A stretch of DNA of 64,000 nucleotides, taken from the NCBI RefSeq assembly GCF_028289625.1, contig NZ_JANQOM010000028.1, positions 1 to 64,000 of the forward strand. Direction: 5' to 3'. Of this stretch, positions 45,935 through 54,761 are shown in pieces (the first letter of the stretch is position 1; each line of letters starts with the position of its first letter). Below the pieces are notes generated by a model. It searched no databases. It was not told the DNA's origin and worked only from the letters and a program-made list of their open reading frames with translations. The DNA comes from Winogradskyella sp. (lineage in GTDB: Bacteria; Bacteroidota; Bacteroidia; Flavobacteriales; Flavobacteriaceae). Both the position numbers and the translations under genes were made by a program.

Positions 45935-47011
45935 TCATATTATATCATCATTAGCTTTTAACAACTCGGTATTTTCCGCTAACATTAATTCGTCTATTAT
46001 TTTTTGAATATCACCATTAATAATATTCTGTAAATCGTAAAGTGTCAACCCAATTCTATGGTCAGTAACACGTCCTTGTGGATAGTTATATGTTCTAATT
46101 TTCTCACTTCTATCTCCACGCTTAATGATACTCTTTCTTCTCTCAGAATCAGCTTCTAATTGTTTTTCAAGTTCCCTCTCATATAGTCTTGAACGTAAAA
46201 CTTTAAGTGCTTTTTCTAAATTTTTATGAGAGGACTTTTGATCTTGACAACTTACTATCATTCCTGTAGGCTCATGATGCAACTTAATGGCGGAATACGT
46301 TGTGTTTACGGATTGCCCTCCTGGTCCTGTTGATGTGGTGCGCTCTATTCGAACTTCAGTCATATCAAGTTCATAATCAAACTCCTCAACCTCTGGAGAT
46401 ACCATTACAGTCGTAGTACTTGTATGGACTCGTCCTTGGGTTTCTGTTTGCGGTACACGCTGTACACGGTGCACTCCTGCTTCAAATTTTAGAGTCCCAT
46501 AAACATCTTCTCCGTTGACTTCAAAAATAATTTCTTTAAAGCCTCCTGAAGTTCCTTCGCTAATGTTCACAACACTTGTACTCCAGCCTTTATCCGAGCA
46601 GAATTTTGTATACATCCTATATAAATCGCCCGCAAAAATACTGGCTTCATCTCCACCTGCTCCTGCTCTAATTTCCACAACGGCATTTTTACCGTCATCT
46701 GGATCTTTAGGAATTAATAAAAATCTGATTTCTTCTTCTATCTTTGGTAATGCCTCCTTGGCTTCATCGAGCTGCATCTTCGCCATCTCTATCATCTCGG
46801 CATCCGAACCATCTGCAATAATCTCTTCTGCTTCAGAAATATTATCCAAAAGTTCTTTGTATATACTTCCCTTATCAACAATTTGTTTAAGATCTTTATA
46901 CTCCTTATTCAACTGTATATAACGTTTTTGGTCAGCTATTATATCTGGTTGAATAATAAGATCGTTTACTTCATCAAATCGTTGTTTTACAATCTGTATT
47001 TTCTCTAACAT
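45935..47011 (-). CDS. prfA: Peptide chain release factor 1
   Basis: Recognises UAA/UAG and triggers peptide release. The 358-residue length is normal. The catalytic GGQ is in [18 protein letters not shown] near residue 230. [20 protein letters not shown] and the C-terminal [17 protein letters not shown] are RF1 signatures. A TACTTTTG box at 47040-47033 lies about 20 bp upstream. Confidence 0.97.
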   Translation of the reverse strand: MLEKIQIVKQRFDEVNDLIIQPDIIADQKRYIQLNKEYKDLKQIVDKGSIYKELLDNISEAEEIIADGSDAEMIEMAKMQLDEAKEALPKIEEEIRFLLIPKDPDDGKNAVVEIRAGAGGDEASIFAGDLYRMYTKFCSDKGWSTSVVNISEGTSGGFKEIIFEVNGEDVYGTLKFEAGVHRVQRVPQTETQGRVHTSTTTVMVSPEVEEFDYELDMTEVRIERTTSTGPGGQSVNTTYSAIKLHHEPTGMIVSCQDQKSSHKNLEKALKVLRSRLYERELEKQLEADSERRKSIIKRGDRSEKIRTYNYPQGRVTDHRIGLTLYDLQNIINGDIQKIIDELMLAENTELLKANDDII

Positions 47012-47121
47012 CGCTCTTCAAAAAATTGATGTCAAAAGTACAATTTTTTATGGATTTTATTGAAAATGAAATTTGTGAATCCCTAAGAAAATAAATTTAT
47101 TTGTTTTGGCGTTGTATGTTT

Positions 47122-47412
47122 ATGCTAAGGCAGTTCACCTCTATACTAAACTATTATAAACCGCTGGCAATATGGTCTTTTTTAGTGACTATTGCCATTA
47201 CGGTAATCAATCCTGAATTGATATTGGCGCTATGCACCAAATTATTTTTGGTCTTTTTACTCTGGATTATGGTTAGTGACAGAAGATTGAGACAGCGTTT
47301 AAAATTTTATAAAATAAGGGGTGTCTCCCATTTTAAATTTTTCAGCACCATCTTTATCCTTGATAGTCTACTAACTTGTACTTTTTTATTACTTATAAAG
47401 GGATTTATTTAG
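47122..47412 (+). CDS. Hypothetical three-helix membrane protein
   Basis: About 96 residues from MLRQFTSILNYYKPLAIWSF, with helices near residues 16-35, 40-55 and 80-95 and a basic loop (SDRRLRQRLKFYK). No family recognised. An earlier ATG at 47116 is also possible. It meets purM tail to tail. Confidence 0.65.
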   Translation: MLRQFTSILNYYKPLAIWSFLVTIAITVINPELILALCTKLFLVFLLWIMVSDRRLRQRLKFYKIRGVSHFKFFSTIFILDSLLTCTFLLLIKGFI

Positions 47413-47413
47413 A

Positions 47414-48592
47414 CTAATATTTAAAAGTACCATACTCACTTTTTATCGTGAGTTTTTTTGAATCTGAGCGTTCTACTTTACCTATAATTTGAGCATCTAC
47501 ATTAAATGACTTTGATATTGCAATAATGTCTTCTGCAACTTCAGGTTTTACGTAGAGTTCCATTCGATGTCCACAATTAAATACTTGATACATCTCTTTC
47601 CAATCGGTTTTGGATTGCTCTTGAATTAATTTGAATAAAGGAGGAATGCTAAACATATTATCTTTAACAATATGTAAATTCTCAATAAAATGTAGAATCT
47701 TGGTTTGTGCTCCGCCACTACAATGTATCATACCATGAATGGCCTCATTGTTGTACTTGTTTAAAATTGACTTTATAATCGGAGCATAGGTCCTTGTTGG
47801 CGAAAGTACTAGCTTGCCTGCGTCTAGTGGTGAGTTTTCGACATTATCAATTAATTTTATGCTTCCTGAATATACCAGTGCTTCTGGTACAGCAGCATCA
47901 AAACTTTCAGGATATTTTTTGGCTAAGTATTTCGAAAACACATCATGCCTAGCTGACGTTAAGCCATTGCTTCCCATACCACCATTATACTCCGTTTCAT
48001 AGGATGCTTGTCCAAAAGAAGCCAACCCAACAATGACATCACCAGCAGAAATATTAGCATTATCAATAACATCTGAACGTTTCATTCGGGCAGTGACTGT
48101 AGAATCTACTATTATTGTCCTTACTAAATCCCCAACATCTGCTGTCTCGCCACCTGTAGAATGGATGGTCACGTCAAAGTTCTTCAAATCTTCTATCAAT
48201 TCTTCTGTTCCATTAATTATGGCTGAAATAACTTCGCCAGGAATTAAGTTCTTGTTTCTCCCAATCGTTGAAGACAGCATGATATTGTTCGTAGCTCCCA
48301 CGCACAAAAGATCATCGACATTCATTATTAAGGCATCTTGGGCTATACCCTTCCAAACTGAAAGATCACCCGTTTCCTTCCAGTACATATAAGCCAAAGA
48401 TGACTTTGTACCTGCGCCATCAGCATGCATGATGAGGCAATAGTCATCATCGTTAGTTAAATAATCTGGAACTATTTTACAAAAAGCTTTAGAAAATAAG
48501 CCTTTATCAATGTTTTTTATGGCGTTGTGTACATCCTCCTTTGAGGCAGAAACACCTCTTTGCGAATATCTCTTGCTTACCGAATTACTCAT
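47414..48592 (-). CDS. purM: AIR synthase (phosphoribosylformylglycinamidine cyclo-ligase) family
   Basis: ATP-dependent ring closure in purine synthesis. The 392-residue protein has the family core: MHADGAGTKSSLAYMYW near residue 53, NVDDLLCVGATN, and HSTGGETADVGDLV. It is longer and more diverged than Escherichia coli PurM, as in the Bacteroidetes group, so activity on AIR is inferred. A TACTTTTG box lies at 48626-48619. Start of the purM-prfA-pyrF cluster. Confidence 0.88.
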   Translation of the reverse strand: MSNSVSKRYSQRGVSASKEDVHNAIKNIDKGLFSKAFCKIVPDYLTNDDDYCLIMHADGAGTKSSLAYMYWKETGDLSVWKGIAQDALIMNVDDLLCVGATNNIMLSSTIGRNKNLIPGEVISAIINGTEELIEDLKNFDVTIHSTGGETADVGDLVRTIIVDSTVTARMKRSDVIDNANISAGDVIVGLASFGQASYETEYNGGMGSNGLTSARHDVFSKYLAKKYPESFDAAVPEALVYSGSIKLIDNVENSPLDAGKLVLSPTRTYAPIIKSILNKYNNEAIHGMIHCSGGAQTKILHFIENLHIVKDNMFSIPPLFKLIQEQSKTDWKEMYQVFNCGHRMELYVKPEVAEDIIAISKSFNVDAQIIGKVERSDSKKLTIKSEYGTFKY

Positions 48593-48640
48593 TGCAATTA
48601 ATTATGGTATTGGTCTTGCAAAAGTAAGAATTGAATTGAA

Positions 48641-49318
48641 TTATTTAATTAAATTAGACTTTATTACGGTGTCTATATCCTCCAATAAGCGTTCTCTTTT
48701 TTTGTTCCCGCCAAAATATATATTAACACCAAGAGCAATTCTAATGAATGACTCATCGTTATTTGGGACTATAAGGCCGTCTAACTCGTTAGAAAGTACA
48801 TAATTGTACTCACCAAAAAGTTTGATCCCTACACCTTCAGTAATTATATATTCCACACCTGTACCAGCTTGCACTTTAGTTTGGGTATTTTCAAAATCAT
48901 TAGATGCATTATACCCATATCCACCAAACAGGAATGGAGTAAATTTCTGATAAGGCAAAATCAAGTATTCTAAATTCAAATCAAAAGACATGAAATCTTC
49001 GTTAAAAGTATTATCAAATGCTAGATTATACCTGTTAAAAGTAACCCCAATGTTTAATTGTTCTGTAACGTGTTGCTTAAACCCAATTCTAAAATATAAC
49101 TCAAATTCTGGTTCTGGGTAGTCGTTATTAATTAGCGAAGTACCAACAGCAGCATCAATGGCACTTGTTCCTCGTAAATCGTAAAACTCTAACTTTCGGA
49201 ATAAATCTTTATTTTCCTGAGGACTCTTTTCTTCCTGAGGACTCTTTTCTTCCTGAGCATAACCTACAAGACTAAAAATAGTTAATACTATAAGTAGAAT
49301 TTGGTTTTTACCTATCAT
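48641..49318 (-). CDS. Outer membrane beta-barrel protein with 6-residue tandem repeat
   Basis: About 225 residues: a signal peptide (to about residue 20, ending VGYAQ), a tandem EEKSPQ EEKSPQ stretch encoded by two near-identical 18-bp DNA repeats, then an eight-strand porin-like barrel (FELYFRIGFKQHVTEQLNIG, IKLFGEYNYVLSNEL). ATG 49324 is an alternative start. Function unknown. Confidence 0.75.
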   Translation of the reverse strand: MIGKNQILLIVLTIFSLVGYAQEEKSPQEEKSPQENKDLFRKLEFYDLRGTSAIDAAVGTSLINNDYPEPEFELYFRIGFKQHVTEQLNIGVTFNRYNLAFDNTFNEDFMSFDLNLEYLILPYQKFTPFLFGGYGYNASNDFENTQTKVQAGTGVEYIITEGVGIKLFGEYNYVLSNELDGLIVPNNDESFIRIALGVNIYFGGNKKRERLLEDIDTVIKSNLIK

Positions 49319-49504
49319 AAACATAATTAATTAGCAAGTAAGTTTATATCATAATACATTTGGGAGCAGCGCAAATTAGGAAAATTATATTCAATAAATC
49401 TTAAAATATAAGATTAACAGCAATAAAAATAGGATAAAACCATAGTAATAGCTTTATCCTATTTTATCTTAATCGGCTTAAATGCCTATCGTAAGCCTTA
49501 AATT

Positions 49505-49642
49505 TTAAGATTCCGTCTGTAGCTCAGATTGAATATTTACAACCTCATCCTTTACAACATCTTTCATATCTTCGGAATTGTCTTGAGAAAGAATTAAAGT
49601 CGCACCCACAAGAATAGCTACACTTAATAGTAACTTCTTCAT
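49505..49642 (-). CDS. Small secreted peptide
   Basis: A 45-residue frame, MKKLLLSVAILVGATLILSQ followed by acidic DNSEDMKDVVKDEVVN. It has a convincing signal peptide and a short acidic mature part. Too short for most gene calling. The gap around it (49325-49504 and 49643-49860) shows nothing else. Confidence 0.6.
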   Translation of the reverse strand: MKKLLLSVAILVGATLILSQDNSEDMKDVVKDEVVNIQSELQTES

Positions 49643-49860
49643 TTTTACAAATATTGATTAATAGCACCATAAAAATACTAAATAAACTTATTGAGAAAGT
49701 GTCTCGAATCGCTTTTTTTTTAACAATTAACAAGGTTTTCGATAACGCGACATTAGTCATCGACAAACGACATAAAAAATAATTTTGAAAACAATTCCGT
49801 ACGTATAAATACTTACATAAAGCATTAAGAAAAAACAGCTTAGTTTGTTTAAGCTAAGTA

Positions 49861-52047
49861 TTATTTTGTAAATAAAAGCTCTCTATATTTTGTAAGTGGC
49901 CAAAGCTCATCATCTATCATTAGCTCAAGCTTATCGCAATGATATCTTATATCCTCAAAAAAGGGTTTAACTTCTTGACAATAACCACTTGCTTTCTTTT
50001 CTAGATTGACTTCCTTATTAAAATTTTTGCGTGCATCTATCATTTTAGTCACCAAAGAATTGATAGCTTCAATATGCTTAGAAGTCTGCTCAATTAAGGT
50101 CAATTGTTCTTGAGCAAAATCTTTAAACTTAGTCCCATAAATAACCTTTAGTCCAGTAACATTTTCTATGAGCATATTTTGATACCTTACCGCTGTTGGC
50201 ACAACATGATTACGCGCTATATCTCCAAGGACTCTACTCTCTATTTGGATATGGAGAATATATTCCTCCATTTCAATTTCATAGCGTGCTTGTGCTTCAA
50301 CTTTGTTCATAACGCCTAAATTTTCAAAAAGCTCAATTGAATGTTTAGAAACCTTCACTTTTAAGGCTTCGGGTGTTGTTTTGTTATTGCTTAAACCTCT
50401 CTTTTTAGCTTCTTTTTCCCATTCACCACTATAACCATTCCCTTCAAAAAGAATGGCTTTAGATGTTTTTATATATTCTCTCAAAACATTGAAAATAGCA
50501 TCGTCTTTTTTCATTGATTTTTTATCAATTAAAATATCGACCTCTTCCTTAAAATCAATAAGTTGCTTGGCAACTATTGTATTTAAAACCGTCATAGGAT
50601 TTGCACAATTAGCTTTAGATCCAACAGCCCTAAATTCAAATTTATTACCTGTAAACGCAAAAGGGGATGTTCTATTTCTGTCCGTATTGTCAAGAAGTAT
50701 TTCAGGAATCTTTCCAACAACATTGAGTTTTAAATCTGTTTTTTCTTGTGGAGATAGTTTTCCCTTGGTCACAGTTTCTAATTCTTCTAAAACTTTGGTT
50801 AATTGCGCTCCAATAAAGACAGAAATAATAGCCGGTGGTGCTTCATTGGCACCCAAACGATGATCATTACTTGCAGAAGCTATCGCAGCCCTAAGTAACT
50901 CCTCATAAGTCTGAACAGCCTTAATTGTATTGATAAAAAATGCTAGAAATTGAAGATTACTCATTGGTGTTTTTCCTGGCGACAATAGGTTAATCCCAGT
51001 ATCAGTAGTCAAACTCCAGTTATTGTGTTTACCCGAACCATTGACACCTGCAAACGGTTTCTCATGTAACAATACCTTAAAATCATGGCGTCTTGCAACT
51101 TTTTGCATTATATCCATTAGCAACGAGTTATGATCTACCGCTAAGTTGGCTTCTTCATAAATTGGAGCTAACTCAAACTGATTTGGTGCTACTTCATTAT
51201 GTCGTGTTTTCACAGGAATGCCCAATACCATACATTCATTTTCCAAATCACGCATGTATGCCATCGCCCTCGAAGGTATTGTCCCAAAATAATGGTCATC
51301 TAGTTGTTGTCCTTTTGCTGGTGAATGTCCTAGTAATGTTCTACCCGTTAATACCAAATCTGGTCTCGACGTCGCCAAGGCATTATCTATTAAGAAGTAC
51401 TCTTGCTCCCAACCTAACGAGGCGCTAACCTTTTTAACATTTTTGTCAAAGTATTTACAAATAGCAACCGCTGCTTTATCTACGGCATGTAATGCCCTAA
51501 GTAGTGGTGTTTTATAATCTAGGGCTTCACCCGTGTATGATACAAAAACAGTAGGGATACATAAGGTTGTACCATATATAAATGCTGGAGATGTAGGATC
51601 CCAAGCCGTATAACCTCTCGCTTCAAAAGTATTCCTAATACCACCATGCGGAAAACTGGAAGCATCTGGCTCTTGTTGAACCAACTGACTGCCCCCAAAC
51701 TTCTCTATGGCCAAACCGTCTCCAATAGTCTCAAAAAAAGCATCATGTTTCTCTGCAGTTGCTCCTGTTAATGGCTGAAACCAATGTGTATAATGCGTAG
51801 CACCTTTTGAAATAGCCCACTCTTTCATTGCTGTAGAAATATGGTCAGCCAGAACCCTATCTATTTTAGAGCCTTTTTCTATGGCTTCCATAATACTTTT
51901 AAGAGCATCCTTGGTTAAATATTGGCGCATCGAAGCTTCATTAAAGACATTTGCTCCAAAAACCTCTGAACGTCTTTTTGTTTCTTCAATATGTAATGGT
52001 GTTCTTTTTAAGGACTCTTTTACAGCGTGGAATCTTAATGTTGACAT
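49861..52047 (-). CDS. glnN: Glutamine synthetase type III
   Basis: Makes glutamine from glutamate, ammonia and ATP. 728 residues from MSTLRFHAVKESLKR, the usual length for dodecameric GSIII. Family marks: GATHYTHWFQPLTGATAEKH, KHNNWSLTTDTG and RTSPFAFTGNKFEFRAVGS. A TATTTTTG box (52073-52066) lies inside the longer frame to 52095, supporting the shorter start. Divergent from a second, unrelated-type GS gene. Confidence 0.96.
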   Translation of the reverse strand: MSTLRFHAVKESLKRTPLHIEETKRRSEVFGANVFNEASMRQYLTKDALKSIMEAIEKGSKIDRVLADHISTAMKEWAISKGATHYTHWFQPLTGATAEKHDAFFETIGDGLAIEKFGGSQLVQQEPDASSFPHGGIRNTFEARGYTAWDPTSPAFIYGTTLCIPTVFVSYTGEALDYKTPLLRALHAVDKAAVAICKYFDKNVKKVSASLGWEQEYFLIDNALATSRPDLVLTGRTLLGHSPAKGQQLDDHYFGTIPSRAMAYMRDLENECMVLGIPVKTRHNEVAPNQFELAPIYEEANLAVDHNSLLMDIMQKVARRHDFKVLLHEKPFAGVNGSGKHNNWSLTTDTGINLLSPGKTPMSNLQFLAFFINTIKAVQTYEELLRAAIASASNDHRLGANEAPPAIISVFIGAQLTKVLEELETVTKGKLSPQEKTDLKLNVVGKIPEILLDNTDRNRTSPFAFTGNKFEFRAVGSKANCANPMTVLNTIVAKQLIDFKEEVDILIDKKSMKKDDAIFNVLREYIKTSKAILFEGNGYSGEWEKEAKKRGLSNNKTTPEALKVKVSKHSIELFENLGVMNKVEAQARYEIEMEEYILHIQIESRVLGDIARNHVVPTAVRYQNMLIENVTGLKVIYGTKFKDFAQEQLTLIEQTSKHIEAINSLVTKMIDARKNFNKEVNLEKKASGYCQEVKPFFEDIRYHCDKLELMIDDELWPLTKYRELLFTK

Positions 52048-52065
52048 ATTCACAAAATTTTGGTT

Positions 52066-52073
52066 CAAAAATA
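52066..52073 (-). promoter_or_regulatory. Minus-7 box of the GSIII gene
   Basis: TATTTTTG on the minus strand, 18 bp before the ATG at 52047. Confidence 0.6.
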
Positions 52074-52163
52074 CGAATTTATTAAAATCACGCATTTAAC
52101 CCTATAAAAAACAGGGTTATCAACAAGTATTAATAACATTTCATCTAAAAGACCCTGTATTTT

Positions 52164-52193
52164 TTGACCAATTAAAAAAAAAGCTAATCTTTG
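52164..52193 (+). promoter_or_regulatory. Promoter of the GSII gene
   Basis: TTG (52164-52166), 19 bp, then AATCTTTG (52186-52193), one mismatch from TAnnTTTG. RNA would start at about 52199, which excludes the ATG-like start at 52191. Confidence 0.6.
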
Positions 52194-52220
52194 CATGGTC
52201 AAATTATAAATTGTATAATG

Positions 52221-53237
52221 ATGAGTAAATCTAAATTAGAGTACATATGGCTAGATGGTTATAAGCCAACTCAAAACATGAGAAGTAAAACTAAAATTGA
52301 GGAGAATTTTAGTGGTAAGTTAGAAGATTGCCCTATATGGTCTTTTGATGGTAGTTCTACAAGACAAGCTACAGGTGATTCTTCGGATTGTTTATTAAAG
52401 CCTGTTGCAATCTATCCTGATCCAGCAAGAAAAGATGGCTATTTAGTAATGACTGAAGTATTAAATGCTGATGGGACCCCACATGAGTCTAATGGTAGAG
52501 CAACTATAGATGATGATGATAATGACTTCTGGTTCGGTTTTGAGCAAGAGTACTTTATAATGGATAGAAAAACACAATTGCCTTTAGGTTTCCCCGTAGG
52601 TGGTTACCCTGCACCTCAAGGTTTATACTATTGCTCTGTTGGTGGACGTAACACCCATGGTAGAGAACTTGTTGAACGCCATGCCGATTATTGTATCGCA
52701 GCAGGTCTTAATTTTGAAGGTATCAATCAAGAAGTGGCCTCTGGTCAGTGGGAATTTCAATTATTTGCTAAAGGGGCTAAAAAAGCTGGTGATGAAATTT
52801 GGATTGCACGTTACATGTTAGATCGTTTAACTGAAGAATACGGGTACTATATTGAATATCATCCTAAGCCATTAGGGAAAGAAATGGATTGGAATGGTTC
52901 TGGGATGCACGCTAACTTTTCTAACACAACTCTTAGAACAGCTGGTAGCCAAGAAATCTATGAAAAAATCTGTGAAGCATTTAGACCTGTTGTTAAAGAA
53001 CACATTGCCGTATATGGTGAGTTTAATGACCAGCGTTTAACAGGTGAGCATGAAACGCAATCTATCGATGAGTTTAGCTATGGTGTATCCGATAGAGGTG
53101 CATCGATCCGTATTCCTATTATTACGGTAGAAAAAGGATGGAAAGGTTGGTTAGAGGATCGTCGTCCTGCATCTAATGCAGATCCTTATAAAGTTGCAGG
53201 AAGAATTGTTAAAACTGTAAAAAGTGCAGATGTTTAA
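52221..53237 (+). CDS. glnA: Glutamine synthetase, eukaryotic-like type II
   Basis: 338 residues from MSKSKLEYIWLDGYKPTQNM. Typical GSII pieces: PIWSFDGSSTRQATGDSSDC, FWFGFEQEYFIMD, NFEGINQEVASGQWEFQ and DRGASIRIPI. The length and first motif match eukaryotic and some Bacteroidetes GSII rather than GSI or GSIII. Divergent from GSIII; the two probably share nitrogen control. Confidence 0.94.
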   Translation: MSKSKLEYIWLDGYKPTQNMRSKTKIEENFSGKLEDCPIWSFDGSSTRQATGDSSDCLLKPVAIYPDPARKDGYLVMTEVLNADGTPHESNGRATIDDDDNDFWFGFEQEYFIMDRKTQLPLGFPVGGYPAPQGLYYCSVGGRNTHGRELVERHADYCIAAGLNFEGINQEVASGQWEFQLFAKGAKKAGDEIWIARYMLDRLTEEYGYYIEYHPKPLGKEMDWNGSGMHANFSNTTLRTAGSQEIYEKICEAFRPVVKEHIAVYGEFNDQRLTGEHETQSIDEFSYGVSDRGASIRIPIITVEKGWKGWLEDRRPASNADPYKVAGRIVKTVKSADV

Positions 53238-53263
53238 AATTTGCAATTAATACTATATGAGAG

Positions 53264-53290
53264 AAAGTCCGCAATTGCGGACTTTTTTAT
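53264..53290. terminator. Bidirectional terminator between GSII and the antiporter
   Basis: A 22-bp perfect palindrome (53264-53285, half-site AAAGTCCGCAA) with a T-run to 53288 on the plus strand and an A-rich approach on the other side. It overlaps nothing but the last bases of the antiporter stop region. Confidence 0.8.
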
Positions 53291-54237
53291 TTTAGAGCTA
53301 ACACGATAAAGACAATATAGCCACCAAACAAAAGGAGTCCCTTAATTCGATTAATTTGAAAACGTTTGGGTATAAGAATTAAAGGCACCAAAATTGCGGC
53401 AAAAGCAATCATCCAAAAAATGTTGGTGGATAATATCTCAGGTGTATTCGGATTTACTTCTATCGGTTTTACAATGGCCGTCAAACCTAAAACAGAAGCA
53501 ATATTAAAGATATTAGAACCTATAAGATTCCCAAGAGAAATTGCCTTTTCCTTTTTTAATGCCGCAATGACAGAAGCAGCTAATTCCGGAACACTTGTAC
53601 CAATCGCTATAACCGTAACAGAAATGGCATAGTCACTTACACCAACCGTCTTGGCTAATTGTTTCGCCCCATCAACAAGCCATTCTGACCCAAAATACAA
53701 ACCGGCCGCACCTATTAAAAGCCAAGCTACTATTTTAAAATTTGAAACAACAGCCAAGGTATCATCAACATCTTCTAAATTAGCCTTCATCGATTTCCTT
53801 GAACTCCTTATCAGTATATAGAGGAATAAAATAAGGGCGACAAATAAAATTGCACCCTCAATGGTCGATAATACCATATCATTCTTCAAAAAGAAATAAA
53901 GTACAAAAGAGACCAACATCATCATTGGCCAATTGAACTTATAAAAATCCTTATCGACCGCCAAGGGTGAGATGATTGCTGTTATCCCTAAAACCAAGCC
54001 GATATTTGCAATATTAGACCCTATGACATTACCTAAGGCTATATCGGTAACCCCATCAAAAGCAGCTTGTAAACTCACCAATAATTCTGGTGCTGATGTT
54101 GCAAACGACACAACGGTCATGCCAATAACCAACTTAGAGATTTTGAGCTTAAAGGAAAGTCCAACGGACGCCCTCACCAAAAAATCACCACCTACAACAA
54201 GCGACGCCAAACCAATAAGCACAAGAAATACACTCAT
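53287..54237 (-). CDS. Calcium/sodium antiporter (CaCA family)
   Basis: 316 residues with about ten membrane helices. The two inverted alpha-repeats show the GNVIGSNIANIG motif near residue 72 and GNLIGSNIFNIASVLG near residue 237, with acidic ATSAPELLVS and GTSVPELAAS. Exchanges Ca2+ for Na+ or similar ions. Monocistronic. Confidence 0.94.
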   Translation of the reverse strand: MSVFLVLIGLASLVVGGDFLVRASVGLSFKLKISKLVIGMTVVSFATSAPELLVSLQAAFDGVTDIALGNVIGSNIANIGLVLGITAIISPLAVDKDFYKFNWPMMMLVSFVLYFFLKNDMVLSTIEGAILFVALILFLYILIRSSRKSMKANLEDVDDTLAVVSNFKIVAWLLIGAAGLYFGSEWLVDGAKQLAKTVGVSDYAISVTVIAIGTSVPELAASVIAALKKEKAISLGNLIGSNIFNIASVLGLTAIVKPIEVNPNTPEILSTNIFWMIAFAAILVPLILIPKRFQINRIKGLLLFGGYIVFIVLALK

Positions 54238-54347
54238 CTTATTATCAAATATCTAATCCTTTTTTTAATTGAACGGCGAAGATAACACTTCATTTTTAAA
54301 GCAACGAAAAACTAAAATTTTCGTTAAATAACTATTATTTTAGTTTT

Positions 54348-54372
54348 ATAACTATAAAAATAGTTATATTTG
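54348..54372 (+). promoter_or_regulatory. Palindromic operator overlapping the BlaI promoter
   Basis: A perfect inverted repeat ATAACTAT-AAAA-ATAGTTAT (54348-54367) ends inside the minus-7 box TATATTTG (54365-54372), 27 bp before the blaI-like ATG. BlaI/MecI repressors bind such dyads, so this is probably the autoregulatory site. Another repeat, ACTAAAAT / ATTTTAGT, flanks it upstream. Confidence 0.65.
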
Positions 54373-54399
54373 AATCTCGGATACCAAAACTAATATCAA

Positions 54400-54759
54400 A
54401 TGCAAAAGTTAACAAATAAAGAAGAAGAAATAATGCATATTCTATGGAAGCTCAAAAAAGCTTTTGTAAAAGATGTACTAGCAGAGATTAAAACCGAAAA
54501 ACCACATTACAATACATTGTCTACAATTATTAGACATTTAGAAGATAAAGGGTATGTAAGTTACAATGCATTTGGTAAGACACATCAATATTATCCTATT
54601 GTATCAAAGGAAGATTACAAAAAGCGTTTTATGACAACTGCTATCGAGAATTATTTTAACAACTCTTACAAAAATGTAGTATCCTTCTTTGCCAAAGAAG
54701 AAAAGATAAGCGTCGACGAACTCAAAGAGATTATTTCACTAATTGAAAACAAGGAATAA
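54400..54759 (+). CDS. BlaI/MecI/CopY family repressor
   Basis: 119 residues with an N-terminal winged helix (LTNKEEEIMHILWKLKKAFV, YNTLSTIIRHLEDKGYVSY) and a short C-terminal dimerisation helix (FFAKEEKISVDELKEIISLI). It represses its own operon until the partner peptidase signals. It lies 2 bp before the M56 gene. Confidence 0.93.
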   Translation: MQKLTNKEEEIMHILWKLKKAFVKDVLAEIKTEKPHYNTLSTIIRHLEDKGYVSYNAFGKTHQYYPIVSKEDYKKRFMTTAIENYFNNSYKNVVSFFAKEEKISVDELKEIISLIENKE

Positions 54760-54761
54760 CC

